From: Citrobacter arsenatis | GTDB taxonomy: Bacteria > Pseudomonadota > Gammaproteobacteria > Enterobacterales > Enterobacteriaceae | Length of the DNA stretch: 64,000 nucleotides | Direction: 5' to 3' | Assembly: GCF_004353845.1 (NCBI RefSeq) | Contig: NZ_CP037864.1 | Span: 1,302,001-1,366,000, forward strand | Shown: positions 18,030 to 26,421 of the stretch, one piece after another | How the letters are laid out: every line of letters starts with the position of its first letter | Numbering within the stretch: the first letter of the stretch is position 1 | Position numbers and translations under genes: made by a program | Notes under the pieces: generated by a model | Told to the model about the DNA's origin: nothing | Seen by the model: the letters and a program-made list of their open reading frames with translations, nothing else | The model's database searches: none

Positions 18030-18111
18030 ACACCGACGCTTTAAGCGTTGGGATCATAATAATGATGAAATTCCTCTTTGACGGGCCAATAGAAATATTG
18101 GCCATTTTTTT
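18030..18111 (+). ncRNA. chiX: Small RNA ChiX (MicM/RybC/SroB)
   Basis: An 82-base match to the Hfq-dependent sRNA ChiX in its usual place between ybaK and ybaP. It begins ACACCGACGCTTTAAGCG. The first hairpin pairs CCGACGC with GCGTTGG; these arms differ from E. coli on both sides yet still pair. The strongly conserved single-stranded targeting segment ATGAAATTCCTCTTTGACG follows. The 3' end is the terminator GGCCAATA/TATTGGCC plus seven T. ChiX constitutively silences the chitoporin mRNA (chiP) and is titrated by the chb leader RNA when chitosugars are present. Its T-run overlaps the ybaP stop codon. Confidence 0.95.
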
Positions 18112-18904
18112 ACCGTAACATCTCCGGCAAATTTCCTTCTCCATACAAATGCAGCGCGCCTACGGCCACGACATAATGACCGGCGGGCATCGCCCTGAGT
18201 TTATCGCACCAGGCTGCGTTACGCTGATGCATCAAAACGTCATACAACGACTGGCTAAACGTATTGGGTAGCGCGAGGTCGCTATTGCGTGGCGGCGTTT
18301 TAAGCCACCAGCCCATCATCTGCTGGAGCAGTCTGGCATTGGTATGCCAGTGCGTCAGGGTATCGTCCAGCAGAGCCAGGCCGTTGTCGGGCAATTGACA
18401 TAACAGCTCGATTTGGCTGGATGCGCCTTCCAGTTCGATGACCGGTTTATGCGCTTGTTTTGCCGCATTCAGCAGTTGGTAATCAATTCCGTATTCCGCC
18501 CGCAGCCCCAGCTGTTGCGCCTGCGTTGCCTGTAATACCATGGCGATTTGCCACAACGGTTGGGTAGACAGCAGGGAAGGGGAAATACCCAGTTCGTCGG
18601 TGACCTTATGCAGATTGTCTAGCTGCTCCGGGCTGATGCGCTCTTCGAGTGCGGTAAAGGTCGGAAGATTGGCAAACGGCGCGTCGTCGCCGGAAACATC
18701 GGCTTCAACGATCAGCGCATCGGCACGCTTGAGCTTTTTGAGTAATTTGGCAGGCAGAGGCGCCATCTCGCGGCTGCCCATATGAATGCTGCCTATCAGA
18801 TGAAAATGGCGGTTGCCGGGCAAGGAGATATCGATGGCAGGCCAGGTATAGGGGTTGCCGCGTAGCGCGGTGAAAAATGTTTTTACCCGGTACAACAGAT
18901 CCAT
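18110..18904 (-). CDS. ybaP: TraB/GumN-family protein YbaP
   Basis: A 264-residue protein equal in length to E. coli YbaP. The family's two signature regions are visible: HLIGSIHMGS near residues 35-44 and VVAVGALHLYGEGNL close to the C-terminus. They hold the paired histidines and acidic residues that may bind metal, as suggested for TraB/TIKI-like proteins. No clear cleavable signal is seen. The biochemical role in enterics is unknown. Its stop codon falls in the T-run of the convergent chiX terminator. E. coli has ybaQ next; it is absent here. Confidence 0.9.
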   Translation of the reverse strand: MDLLYRVKTFFTALRGNPYTWPAIDISLPGNRHFHLIGSIHMGSREMAPLPAKLLKKLKRADALIVEADVSGDDAPFANLPTFTALEERISPEQLDNLHKVTDELGISPSLLSTQPLWQIAMVLQATQAQQLGLRAEYGIDYQLLNAAKQAHKPVIELEGASSQIELLCQLPDNGLALLDDTLTHWHTNARLLQQMMGWWLKTPPRNSDLALPNTFSQSLYDVLMHQRNAAWCDKLRAMPAGHYVVAVGALHLYGEGNLPEMLR

Positions 18905-18965
18905 ACGGCCTCCCTAAGTAGACTTCCATGCTAGCGCGTGGTCCAGGAAGGTGCAATGCGTGAAT

Positions 18966-19041
18966 CGCCGGATGGCGGTCTTACCCAGCCTACAATGTTA
19001 CCTGCACATTGTTGACCGGGTAAGCGTGAGCGCCATCGGCA
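18966..19041. repeat. REP/BIME element
   Basis: Paired REP-like units (GCCGGATGGCGGTCTTACC... and GGGTAAGCGTGAGCGCC) fill the short gap between ybaP and copA, where E. coli carries ybaQ. Confidence 0.8.
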
Positions 19042-19046
19042 CTGGG

Positions 19047-21548
19047 TTACTCTTTCGGTTTGAAGCGCAGCAGTCGGTTAGCGTTGCTCACCACGGTAAT
19101 GGAGGAGAGCGCCATCGCCGCCCCGGCAACGACCGGGTTGAGCAGCGTTCCGGTGAACGGCCACAGGATCCCTGCGGCAACGGGGATACCGATACTGTTA
19201 TAGATAAACGCGCCGAGCAGGTTCTGCTTCATATTGCGCAGCGTTGCCCGGGAGATAGACAGCGCATCCGCAACGCCCATCAGGCTATGGCGCATCAGCG
19301 TAATCGCGGCGGTTTCTATCGCCACATCGCTGCCGCCACCCATGGCAATCCCGACATCGGCCTGCGCCAGCGCAGGCGCATCGTTGATTCCGTCACCCAC
19401 CATGGCAACCTGACGCCCCTGGCTTTGCAGGCGCTTAATCGCCTCGGCTTTGCCGTCCGGCAGAACGCCCGCAATCACCTCATCAATACCTGCCTCTTTG
19501 GCAATGGCGTTGGCGGTCGTTGGGTTATCACCAGTGAGCATCACCAGACGATACCCGGCGCGATGCAGACGCTGGAGCGCCGCCACGCTGTCGCTACGCA
19601 ATGGATCACGTACCGCTAACAGAGCCGCCGCTTTACCATCAATCGCCAACAGGACCGGGGTTGATCCCTGGGAAGCTTGAGCTGTGATTTCAGCTTCCAT
19701 TTCAGTTGTATCAACCTGCTGTTCATTGAGCAGTGCCTGATTTCCCAGCAGCAGCGTATAACCTTCGGTCTCGCCGCTGACGCCTAACCCGCGCAACGTA
19801 CGGAAACCGTTGACCTGCGGCAGCGAGACGTCACCTGCTTTGTCCAGAATCGCCCTGGCCAGCGGGTGGCTGGAACCCTGTTCAAGGGCTGCAGCCAGAC
19901 GAATTGCCAGCGCTTCATCGGTGTTGCCAAACGTTTTAATGGCGACAACCTGGGGTTTACCTTCCGTCAGCGTCCCGGTCTTATCAAACACGATGGTATC
20001 GAGCGTGCTGGCGCGTTGCAGCGCATCGGCATCACGTACCAGTACCCCAAACTCAGCGGCACGCCCAACGCCGGAAATAATCGACATCGGCGTTGCCAGA
20101 CCCAGCGCACAAGGGCAGGCGATAATCAGAACGGTGGTGGCAATCACCAGCGTATAAACAATCTGCGGCGCCGGCCCAAAGAAATACCAGATAGCCGCAC
20201 TGATTAGCGCAATGGCGACCACCACCGGAACGAAAACCGAGGAGATGCGGTCGGCCAGTTTGCCAATTTCCGGTTTGCTGCTTTGCGCCTGGCGAACCAT
20301 CCGAATAATGCGTGACAGCGTGGTGTGGCTGCCAACGGCGCTGGCGCGGAACAGCACGCTGCCGTCCTGTACGACCGTACCGGCGTGGACGCTATCGCCT
20401 TCGCCTTTTTGTTGCGGAATCGGCTCACCGGTCAGCATGGCTTCATCCAGCCAGGCTTCGCCCTGAGTGATTTCGCCATCAACCGGAACGCGATCGCCGG
20501 TAGTCAGACGCAGCAACATTCCCGCCTGAACATCTGCCAGCGGCACGTTCTTTTCACCTTCGTCGGTAACAACACGCGCGGTCGGCGGCGTCAGATCGAG
20601 CAATTTTTCCAGCGCTTTGGAAGAGCGTTGGCGAGCCCGTGCCTCCAGCATGTGTCCGAGGTTAATCAGACCGATAATCATCGCACTGGCTTCATAATAG
20701 AGGTGTCGCGCTTCCATCGGGAACCATTGCGGCCAGAGGTTGACGCTCATGGAATAGAGCCATGCCACCCCCGTACCCAGCGCCACCAGCGTATCCATGG
20801 TCGCGGTGCCGTTCATCAGGCTTTTCCACGCATTGCGGTAAAAGTGACCACCCGCGAAAACCATTACGGCAAGCGTTGCCAGACCAATCGCCAGCCACAG
20901 GCTGCGGTTGTCGTCACTCACCATCATGTTATCGCCAATCATTCCCCACACCATGACCGGAATACCCAGCAGCAGCGCGACGGCTGCCTGCCAGCGAAAA
21001 CGTTTCATGGTCGCAACGGCGGTTTCTTGCTGACGTTCGCGGCGCTTAGCATCATCTTCAATGGCTTCTGCGCCGTAACCCGCTTTTTCTACCGCTTTTA
21101 CTAATTGGTCGGCGGATGCACTGCCCATTACCAGCGCAGTACGTTCCGCCAGGTTTACCCGTGCCTGTGTGACACCCGGTACGCTTTGCAGAGCATCTTG
21201 TACGCGGATAACACAGCTGGCGCAGCTCATGCCGTTTAACAGCAACTGTTGGCTGTCATCATCAGCCGTAGCTGCCGGAAGCTCGGAAGGGACCGCTGCC
21301 AGTGCTTCCGACGGGATTGATGACTCCGTCAGCGGTTTAGCCTTTGGGTGGCTTAACTCCGCGCCGTAACCGGCTTGTTTGATGGTTTCAATCAGTGCTT
21401 CTGCGCTGGCGCTCCCGGTGATGTGCGCTTCAGTCACAGTGACATCCGCTTGCTCAACGTCCGGACGTTGTTCCAGACTTTCTTTAACGCGTTTTACGCA
21501 GTGACCACAGGACAGACCGTCCAGGGTTAGATCGATTGTTTGAGACAT
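19047..21548 (-). CDS. copA: Copper(I)-exporting P-type ATPase CopA
   Basis: An 833-residue P1B-type ATPase (E. coli 834) that exports Cu(I) across the inner membrane. There are two N-terminal metal-binding domains with CxxC at Cys14/Cys17 and Cys109/Cys112, then eight membrane helices with the ion-binding CPC in IIACPCALGL. The actuator TGEPIP, the phosphorylated Asp in DKTGTLTEG and the hinge GDGINDAPA are present. A slippery heptamer C CCA AAG at codons 67-69 could give a truncated 70-residue first metal-binding domain (see separate entry). The gene is divergent from cueR with the CueR operator between them. Confidence 0.98.
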   Translation of the reverse strand: MSQTIDLTLDGLSCGHCVKRVKESLEQRPDVEQADVTVTEAHITGSASAEALIETIKQAGYGAELSHPKAKPLTESSIPSEALAAVPSELPAATADDDSQQLLLNGMSCASCVIRVQDALQSVPGVTQARVNLAERTALVMGSASADQLVKAVEKAGYGAEAIEDDAKRRERQQETAVATMKRFRWQAAVALLLGIPVMVWGMIGDNMMVSDDNRSLWLAIGLATLAVMVFAGGHFYRNAWKSLMNGTATMDTLVALGTGVAWLYSMSVNLWPQWFPMEARHLYYEASAMIIGLINLGHMLEARARQRSSKALEKLLDLTPPTARVVTDEGEKNVPLADVQAGMLLRLTTGDRVPVDGEITQGEAWLDEAMLTGEPIPQQKGEGDSVHAGTVVQDGSVLFRASAVGSHTTLSRIIRMVRQAQSSKPEIGKLADRISSVFVPVVVAIALISAAIWYFFGPAPQIVYTLVIATTVLIIACPCALGLATPMSIISGVGRAAEFGVLVRDADALQRASTLDTIVFDKTGTLTEGKPQVVAIKTFGNTDEALAIRLAAALEQGSSHPLARAILDKAGDVSLPQVNGFRTLRGLGVSGETEGYTLLLGNQALLNEQQVDTTEMEAEITAQASQGSTPVLLAIDGKAAALLAVRDPLRSDSVAALQRLHRAGYRLVMLTGDNPTTANAIAKEAGIDEVIAGVLPDGKAEAIKRLQSQGRQVAMVGDGINDAPALAQADVGIAMGGGSDVAIETAAITLMRHSLMGVADALSISRATLRNMKQNLLGAFIYNSIGIPVAAGILWPFTGTLLNPVVAGAAMALSSITVVSNANRLLRFKPKE
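21342..21348 (-). promoter_or_regulatory. Programmed frameshift site in copA (CopA(Z) production)
   Basis: On the copA strand the sequence reads CAC CCA AAG GCT AAA, containing the slippery heptamer C CCA AAG in phase. A -1 slip gives GGC then TAA, ending a 70-residue protein that contains only the first CxxC domain. E. coli copA uses this same site to make the copper chaperone CopA(Z), which is also 70 residues. Confidence 0.8.
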
Positions 21549-21616
21549 AACAAATTTCCTCTATGATTGGTCTGAGATTCATTGACCTTAGCAATCGTTT
21601 TGACTAACTGTTATAA

Positions 21617-21647
21617 AGGTTAAACCTTCCATCTAGGGGAAGGTCAA
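21617..21647 (-). promoter_or_regulatory. copA promoter with CueR operator
   Basis: The operator is the palindrome ACCTTCC (21624-21630), 7 bases, GGAAGGT (21638-21644). On the copA strand -35 TTGACC and -10 TAACCT are 19 bp apart, the stretched spacing that MerR-family activators correct. This is the E. coli copA promoter design. Confidence 0.92.
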
Positions 21648-21657
21648 GGGGGGGAAT

Positions 21658-22068
21658 GTGAATATATCCGATGTTGCTAAAAAAACCGGGTTAACCAGCA
21701 AAGCCATTCGCTTTTATGAAGAGAAAGGACTGGTGACGCCGCCGCTGCGTGGTGAAAATGGCTATCGTACATACAGCCAAAAGCATCTGAATGAACTGAT
21801 GCTGCTGCGCCAGGCGCGTCAGGTTGGGTTTAACCTGGAAGAGTGCGGCGAGCTGGTAAACTTATTTAACGATCCGGCGCGTCATAGTGCGGATGTGAAA
21901 AAGCGTACTTTAGAAAAAGTAGCGGACATTGAGCGGCATATCAGAGAATTGCAGGCCATGCGTTTGCATTTACTGGCGCTGGCAGACAGTTGCCCCGGCG
22001 ATGACAGCGCCGAATGTCCGATCATGGATAATCTCTCCGGTTGCAGTCATCACAAAGCGAAGGCTTAA
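21658..22068 (+). CDS. cueR: Copper-responsive MerR-family regulator CueR
   Basis: A 136-residue MerR protein with an N-terminal winged helix (MNISDVAKKTGLTSKAIRFYEE), a long dimerisation helix, and the metal loop with Cys112 and Cys120 (SCPGDDSAEC), which binds Cu(I) with zeptomolar affinity in E. coli. It turns on copA and cueO by untwisting a 19-bp promoter spacer. The start is GTG at 21658 (an out-of-frame ATG overlaps it) with GGGG upstream. The C-terminal CSHH motif is also conserved. The E. coli neighbours ybaS and ybaT are absent. The 3' end overlaps the next, convergent gene by 4 bases. Confidence 0.96.
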   Translation: MNISDVAKKTGLTSKAIRFYEEKGLVTPPLRGENGYRTYSQKHLNELMLLRQARQVGFNLEECGELVNLFNDPARHSADVKKRTLEKVADIERHIRELQAMRLHLLALADSCPGDDSAECPIMDNLSGCSHHKAKA

Positions 22069-22781
22069 CGGCGAGGGGGATTGAGCATAAACACCACCGT
22101 ACCGCGATACCACGGGGATTTCTCAAGCTGCGCTTCAGCCTGTGGGTCACGGCTACCGTTTTGCACCAGCCCCAGCTTAAACGGAATGCGCAGGCGAGCG
22201 AGTGCAGGCAGATACGCCTGATAATTCGTTACCGTGTGCCGCCCCTGATAGCTCTGGACCACCAGTTCATCGACCGCCAGCGCGTTCAGCGTGGCGACGT
22301 CGCCCGTTTTTGCCCAATCCAGTAGCCCGGTCACGCCAAGTGCAAACTCGGTTGGTAGTCGTTGGCGCAACTGCTGTAGAAAGAGCGCGTAGTCGGCAAG
22401 CTGATGGGTTGCCGCGTCAAAATCAACCTGCAGGCCGACAACGTGATTCCCGGCGGCCTGCCAGCGTTGCATCAGCCGTATGATACGCGCCGGGATCACC
22501 TCCGGTACGTCGAGGGTGGTAAAGCGTACGGTCAGCCAGATTGACGGAAAAGACAGACGACTGACCGGCAGTCCGAGACGCTGGAAAACCACGTTTCCCG
22601 AACGAACCAGCACCTCGCCCTGATGCAGATAGACCGTCTGCGCGTTTTTCAGCTCGTCACTGGCCTTTACTCCGGACCACAGCCAGAAGGCCGGATGTTC
22701 ACGGGCGGCGACAATATCCGCCGCCCGTGCCTGGCCCACCAGCAGCGCGGTTACCAGTAATATTTGAGTTTTTGCGCCCAC
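22065..22781 (-). CDS. DUF3142-type exported protein
   Basis: A 238-residue protein with a likely signal peptide (residues 1-20, cut after ARA). The body has GVKASDELKNAQTVYLHQG, VVGLQVDFDAATHQLADYA and VVQSYQGRHTVTNYQAYL segments, which I recognise as resembling DUF3142. The alternating strand/helix pattern, with an acidic residue after a hydrophobic strand (LQVDFD), suggests a TIM-barrel fold like that of polysaccharide-acting proteins; this is inference. Its start overlaps the end of the upstream TPR-like gene by 31 bases, so the two are surely co-translated. No enzyme activity is known to me. Confidence 0.75.
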   Translation of the reverse strand: MGAKTQILLVTALLVGQARAADIVAAREHPAFWLWSGVKASDELKNAQTVYLHQGEVLVRSGNVVFQRLGLPVSRLSFPSIWLTVRFTTLDVPEVIPARIIRLMQRWQAAGNHVVGLQVDFDAATHQLADYALFLQQLRQRLPTEFALGVTGLLDWAKTGDVATLNALAVDELVVQSYQGRHTVTNYQAYLPALARLRIPFKLGLVQNGSRDPQAEAQLEKSPWYRGTVVFMLNPPRR

Positions 22782-24895
22782 GGGCTTCCCGGATACTGCG
22801 TTTTCAGTTGGGTGAACCAGCCCTTACGCTGCAGTTTATCCACTTCTTCACCTCCGCACTCGTTAGCGCCTGAAGGCGCATAACACATGATGGCGCGATA
22901 CAGCGCGAAGCTCTTATCTTCGACTTCGGCGGTAGGTGAGGTGATTATCTGCTGATAGTAGCTTTGCCTGTCGAACTGGCCGAACGGTTCCTTACGCGAG
23001 ATTGCGGATTCTAGTACATCGTTGCCAGCGCTGTTTTTCCACAGATCAACATGCGTTTGCGTGGTGCGGAAAAATTCACCTAAACAGTTCAGTGCGTGGG
23101 CATCATCCGCTTTTTTACTCAATACCGTTACCGTATCATTGAGGCTGCTGCAGGTATACCCGGCCTGAGCCGTATCGCCGTTCCAGTCAAAAGTGCTCAG
23201 GTTCACGTCATTAAACGCCTCGCCAATGACCGGCGGTGCGATTTCGCTGGCAAGCTTTTTATCTTTCAGCCAGTCGCCAAAGCGATTCTCGGTAAGATCC
23301 CGTACCAGCAGCGTATGCAGGGCGATGGTACGCTCTTCGTTATTCGGACCGTGGACGGCTTGCTGACGCAGCAGTTCAGGCGTGGCCTGTGTTTTTAGCA
23401 CCTGCGAGCGTAAGCGCAGGTTGGTCACTGCGCTTTCTGGGGCAAAAACTGCCTCCACGTCGCCGCTATAAACCAGGGTCGCAGCGAGCTTAGCCTGCAC
23501 ATACTGCTGCTGTTCGTTGTCCTGACTAAGTTTTAACAACTGCTGCCAGAAATCACGCGCCGCGCTCCAATTCTTCTGGCCCATCAGCGCTTCGCCGTAC
23601 AGCACCTGTTCGCTGAAGGCGAGAGTATCGTGAGCGGCAAGTTTCTGCGCTGGCGTAACTGCCTGAATAATTGCTGCGTAGTTGCCCGTTGCCTGCCACA
23701 GATTCAGTTGCAGATCGCGCCAAAGCGGCAATTTTTGGCTCTGTTCAAACACCGGCTTGCTGGCGTCGAGTTGTTCCTGGGTTAATGTCAGTTTGTAATC
23801 ACTATTCAAACGCAGCGCGCGCAGCAGTTCGATATAGCTGACCAGCGGCGCGTCGGGGAAGGCCTCCACCACGGGGCCTTCAAAGAATTGCATACCGAAT
23901 ACATTATCGTATTCGATAACGATTTCACGCAGTTGCTGTGCGTCAGCCGACTGCTGGAGCGTCTGCTCATACAACCCGGCCAACTGCGGCCACGCCTGTA
24001 AATACCAGTTGATGCGACGCAACATACTGCGCGCTGAGTCGGCGTAGAGTCCTTGGGGAAAACGCTGCAGATAAGCCTGCGCCAGCGTCTGAGCCTGAGT
24101 AGCGTCCTCGCGGTTAATTTTAGCGATATTAAAATCGCCGTATTCGCCAACGCTGTTCTGACTGCTCTTGTTCAACGCCGTACGCATCAGCATGTATTGC
24201 GCAGTCTCTGCCAGCCAGGGACGGTCGCTTGTAGCAAGCTGAGTGAAATCCCGTTCGGCACTGGCATAATCACCGGCATAGAAACTGGCGGCTGCTGCCA
24301 GATAGTTTGTATAAGAATGCGCGGGAGAATCTGCCGGGAAAGTGGCAAGAGAAGATTCAATTTGCTCGCGGGTTGCCCCGGAAAGCATCCCTGTTCGCGC
24401 CTGGGCCAAGGCCTGACGTTGCTCCGCTGTTAACGTAGAATCGGCCAACAGCGCGGCAAAAAACGCGCTAACGCTCCCGGCGTTATTCGAAACATGACGG
24501 TTCTCAAGCTCTGCGTCGTTGATGTTTATTTCGTCTGCGCCAATGTTCAGCTCGGCCATCTGTCGGGAGAGAGGGCTATCTGCGGCGGATGCCGGAGCAG
24601 CCGCTGGTGGCGGGGCAGCCTGATCCCATTGCGGGTGATACGCAAAATAGAAGTCGCGGGAGCGGGTGATATCCGCTGGCATCGACTGCACTGGCAGAGT
24701 AAATGATTTTTCCTGACTCAGCAGCCGCAGCAGGTTGTCGCGGCTGTCGTTTTCCGGATTAAAGGTTGGCGTGCCTTTTAGCAGGCAGCTGTCGTCGCTC
24801 CATTTACAGTCTTCCATATCGAAAGAGGCGAATGCCTGCGGGGCGGCAGTCAGTAATGTGCAAAGGGCAAAGGCAAGGGGGATCTTCCTGACCAT
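22751..24895 (-). CDS. Large exported helical-repeat protein, function unknown
   Basis: A 714-residue protein with a signal peptide (residues 1-23, cut after AFA) and no further membrane segment, so probably periplasmic. After an acidic, Pro/Ala-rich linker (about 90-110) the rest is long runs of amphipathic helices with TPR-like spacing (AAASFYAGDYASAERDF; EALMGQKNWSAARDFWQQLL). A few cysteines near both ends (CKWSDDSC; CYAPSGANEC) could form disulfides. The gene is conserved in this position in Salmonella/Citrobacter-type genomes as far as I recall, but not in E. coli K-12. It overlaps the DUF3142 gene by 31 bases, which implies a joint function in the cell envelope. I do not recognise a characterised homologue. 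Confidence 0.75.
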   Translation of the reverse strand: MVRKIPLAFALCTLLTAAPQAFASFDMEDCKWSDDSCLLKGTPTFNPENDSRDNLLRLLSQEKSFTLPVQSMPADITRSRDFYFAYHPQWDQAAPPPAAAPASAADSPLSRQMAELNIGADEININDAELENRHVSNNAGSVSAFFAALLADSTLTAEQRQALAQARTGMLSGATREQIESSLATFPADSPAHSYTNYLAAAASFYAGDYASAERDFTQLATSDRPWLAETAQYMLMRTALNKSSQNSVGEYGDFNIAKINREDATQAQTLAQAYLQRFPQGLYADSARSMLRRINWYLQAWPQLAGLYEQTLQQSADAQQLREIVIEYDNVFGMQFFEGPVVEAFPDAPLVSYIELLRALRLNSDYKLTLTQEQLDASKPVFEQSQKLPLWRDLQLNLWQATGNYAAIIQAVTPAQKLAAHDTLAFSEQVLYGEALMGQKNWSAARDFWQQLLKLSQDNEQQQYVQAKLAATLVYSGDVEAVFAPESAVTNLRLRSQVLKTQATPELLRQQAVHGPNNEERTIALHTLLVRDLTENRFGDWLKDKKLASEIAPPVIGEAFNDVNLSTFDWNGDTAQAGYTCSSLNDTVTVLSKKADDAHALNCLGEFFRTTQTHVDLWKNSAGNDVLESAISRKEPFGQFDRQSYYQQIITSPTAEVEDKSFALYRAIMCYAPSGANECGGEEVDKLQRKGWFTQLKTQYPGSPWAQKLKYYW

Positions 24896-24914
24896 AGTCT
24901 TATTTCCTGTCTTT

Positions 24915-25373
24915 TTAGTGTGATACCGCTTTAATCATCAGGGTGATCCCCTCAACGGCAATGACTTCAACCTGCGTTCCTGCGCTCAAATCGTCGCGGG
25001 CGCTAACGGGCCATGAGCTGTCGCCGACGCGCATATGTCCGCGGCCATTGACCAGGGCGGTCTCCAGAATAAAGCGGCGACCAACCAGCTGCTGTCCGCG
25101 CTGGTTCAGATGGCTGTCGGCGGGTTTCTGCTGCTGAACGCGCCTTGCCAGCCACTTCCACCACAGCCAGGCCGCCAGCAGGGTGAGGACGGCGAACATC
25201 GCCCCCTGCCACGCCCAGTCAAGCGGGACGAGCCACACCACCAGGCCAGTAATGACCGCCGCCACGCCGCTCCACAGCAGATAGCCGTTACCGCCCAGCA
25301 TCTCGGCGGCGAGTAGCAAACCGCCGAGGCTGAGCCAGAAGATGTGCGGGTGTACCAGAATCATCGCTATCAT
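24915..25373 (-). CDS. ybbJ: NfeD-like membrane protein YbbJ
   Basis: A 152-residue protein with three or four hydrophobic segments in the first 75 residues, then a soluble OB-fold (VGRRFILETALVNGRGHMRVGDSSW), the layout of NfeD-family proteins. It overlaps the qmcA stop by 4 bases and is co-translated with it. NfeD proteins pair with SPFH-domain proteins to form membrane assemblies; E. coli YbbJ with QmcA is the classic case. The exact role is still open. Confidence 0.92.
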   Translation of the reverse strand: MIAMILVHPHIFWLSLGGLLLAAEMLGGNGYLLWSGVAAVITGLVVWLVPLDWAWQGAMFAVLTLLAAWLWWKWLARRVQQQKPADSHLNQRGQQLVGRRFILETALVNGRGHMRVGDSSWPVSARDDLSAGTQVEVIAVEGITLMIKAVSH

Positions 25374-26287
25374 GATTTTTTCCGCTCGCTGGCGCTGTCC
25401 TTAACCAGTTCGGCGATCCCGGCAATGGAGCCCATCAGGCTGCTGGCATCAAGCGGCATCATCACCACTTTGCTGTTATTCGACGAACCGATGTGCTGCA
25501 ACGCTTCGGTGTATTTCTGCGCCACGAAGTAGTTCACGGCCTGGATATCCCCAGCGGCAATGGCCTCAGAAACCATCTGCGTTGCGCGGGCTTCAGCTTC
25601 TGCGGAACGTTCACGCGCTTCTGCCTGTAAAAACGCGGACTGACGTTCACCTTCCGCGATGAGGATTTTCGACTGCTTCTCACCTTCGGCCTTAACGATT
25701 TCCGCCTGACGGATCCCTTCGGCTTCAAGAATGTAGGCGCGCTTGGTACGTTCGGCTTTCATCTGCGCGTTCATGGCGTCGATAAGTTCCGCCGGAGGAC
25801 GGACGTCGCGGATCTCAATACGGGTGATTTTGATGCCCCAGGGATTCGTGGCCTCATCAACGATATGCAGCAGGCGCGTGTTGATGTTGTCGCGCTGGGA
25901 GAGCATTTCATCGAGCTCCATCGAGCCGAGAACAGTACGAATGTTGGTCATGGTCAGGTTGATGATCGCCAGTTCCAGGTTGCTGACTTCATACGCGGCT
26001 TTCGGCGCGTCGATCACCTGAATAAAGCACACAGCATCAATCGAGACGTTGGCGTTGTCTTTGGAAATGACTTCCTGAGAGGGGATATCAAGCACCTGTT
26101 CCATCATGTTGATCTTACGACCAATGCGGTCCATAAATGGTACAACAAGGCTTAAACCCGGTTGCAGGGTTTTGGTGTAACGGCCAAAACGCTCTACCGT
26201 CCACTGATATCCCTGCGGGACGATTTTGACGCCTGCGCCGACGATGACCAGCGCGACAAAAATAAGAATAGGAATAAAAATGAGCAT
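25370..26287 (-). CDS. qmcA: SPFH/band-7 membrane protein QmcA
   Basis: A 305-residue stomatin-like protein, equal to E. coli QmcA (YbbK). One N-terminal membrane helix (about 2-20) is followed by the SPFH domain (VPQGYQWTVERFGRYTKTL through IEIRDVRPP) and a long Ala/Glu-rich coiled coil (EGEKQSKILIAEGERQSAFL). It forms large rings in the inner membrane and in E. coli is a FtsH-HflKC-linked suppressor factor. It is the first gene of a qmcA-ybbJ pair and is divergent from fetAB. Confidence 0.95.
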   Translation of the reverse strand: MLIFIPILIFVALVIVGAGVKIVPQGYQWTVERFGRYTKTLQPGLSLVVPFMDRIGRKINMMEQVLDIPSQEVISKDNANVSIDAVCFIQVIDAPKAAYEVSNLELAIINLTMTNIRTVLGSMELDEMLSQRDNINTRLLHIVDEATNPWGIKITRIEIRDVRPPAELIDAMNAQMKAERTKRAYILEAEGIRQAEIVKAEGEKQSKILIAEGERQSAFLQAEARERSAEAEARATQMVSEAIAAGDIQAVNYFVAQKYTEALQHIGSSNNSKVVMMPLDASSLMGSIAGIAELVKDSASERKKS

Positions 26288-26364
26288 TGATGAAACCTCC
26301 TGTTGTGCTGTCCTTTACTGCCTCATTAGTCAAATTATACCCGATTTATCAAGGCGGGCTCCCC

Positions 26365-26370
26365 TATAAT
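26365..26370 (+). promoter_or_regulatory. Likely -10 box of fetAB
   Basis: A perfect TATAAT lies 52 bases before the fetA ATG in the gap to qmcA. No good -35 is seen at 17 bp, so an activator or an extended contact is possible. Confidence 0.45.
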
Positions 26371-26421
26371 AAATTACAGAGATAGACTGTCAGCACGAAA
26401 GAGGTAAAAAAGGGATTGGTA

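Noticed and set aside
20325..21104. Open frame of 259 codons antisense to copA
   Set aside because: Contained in copA, antisense, and without family features.
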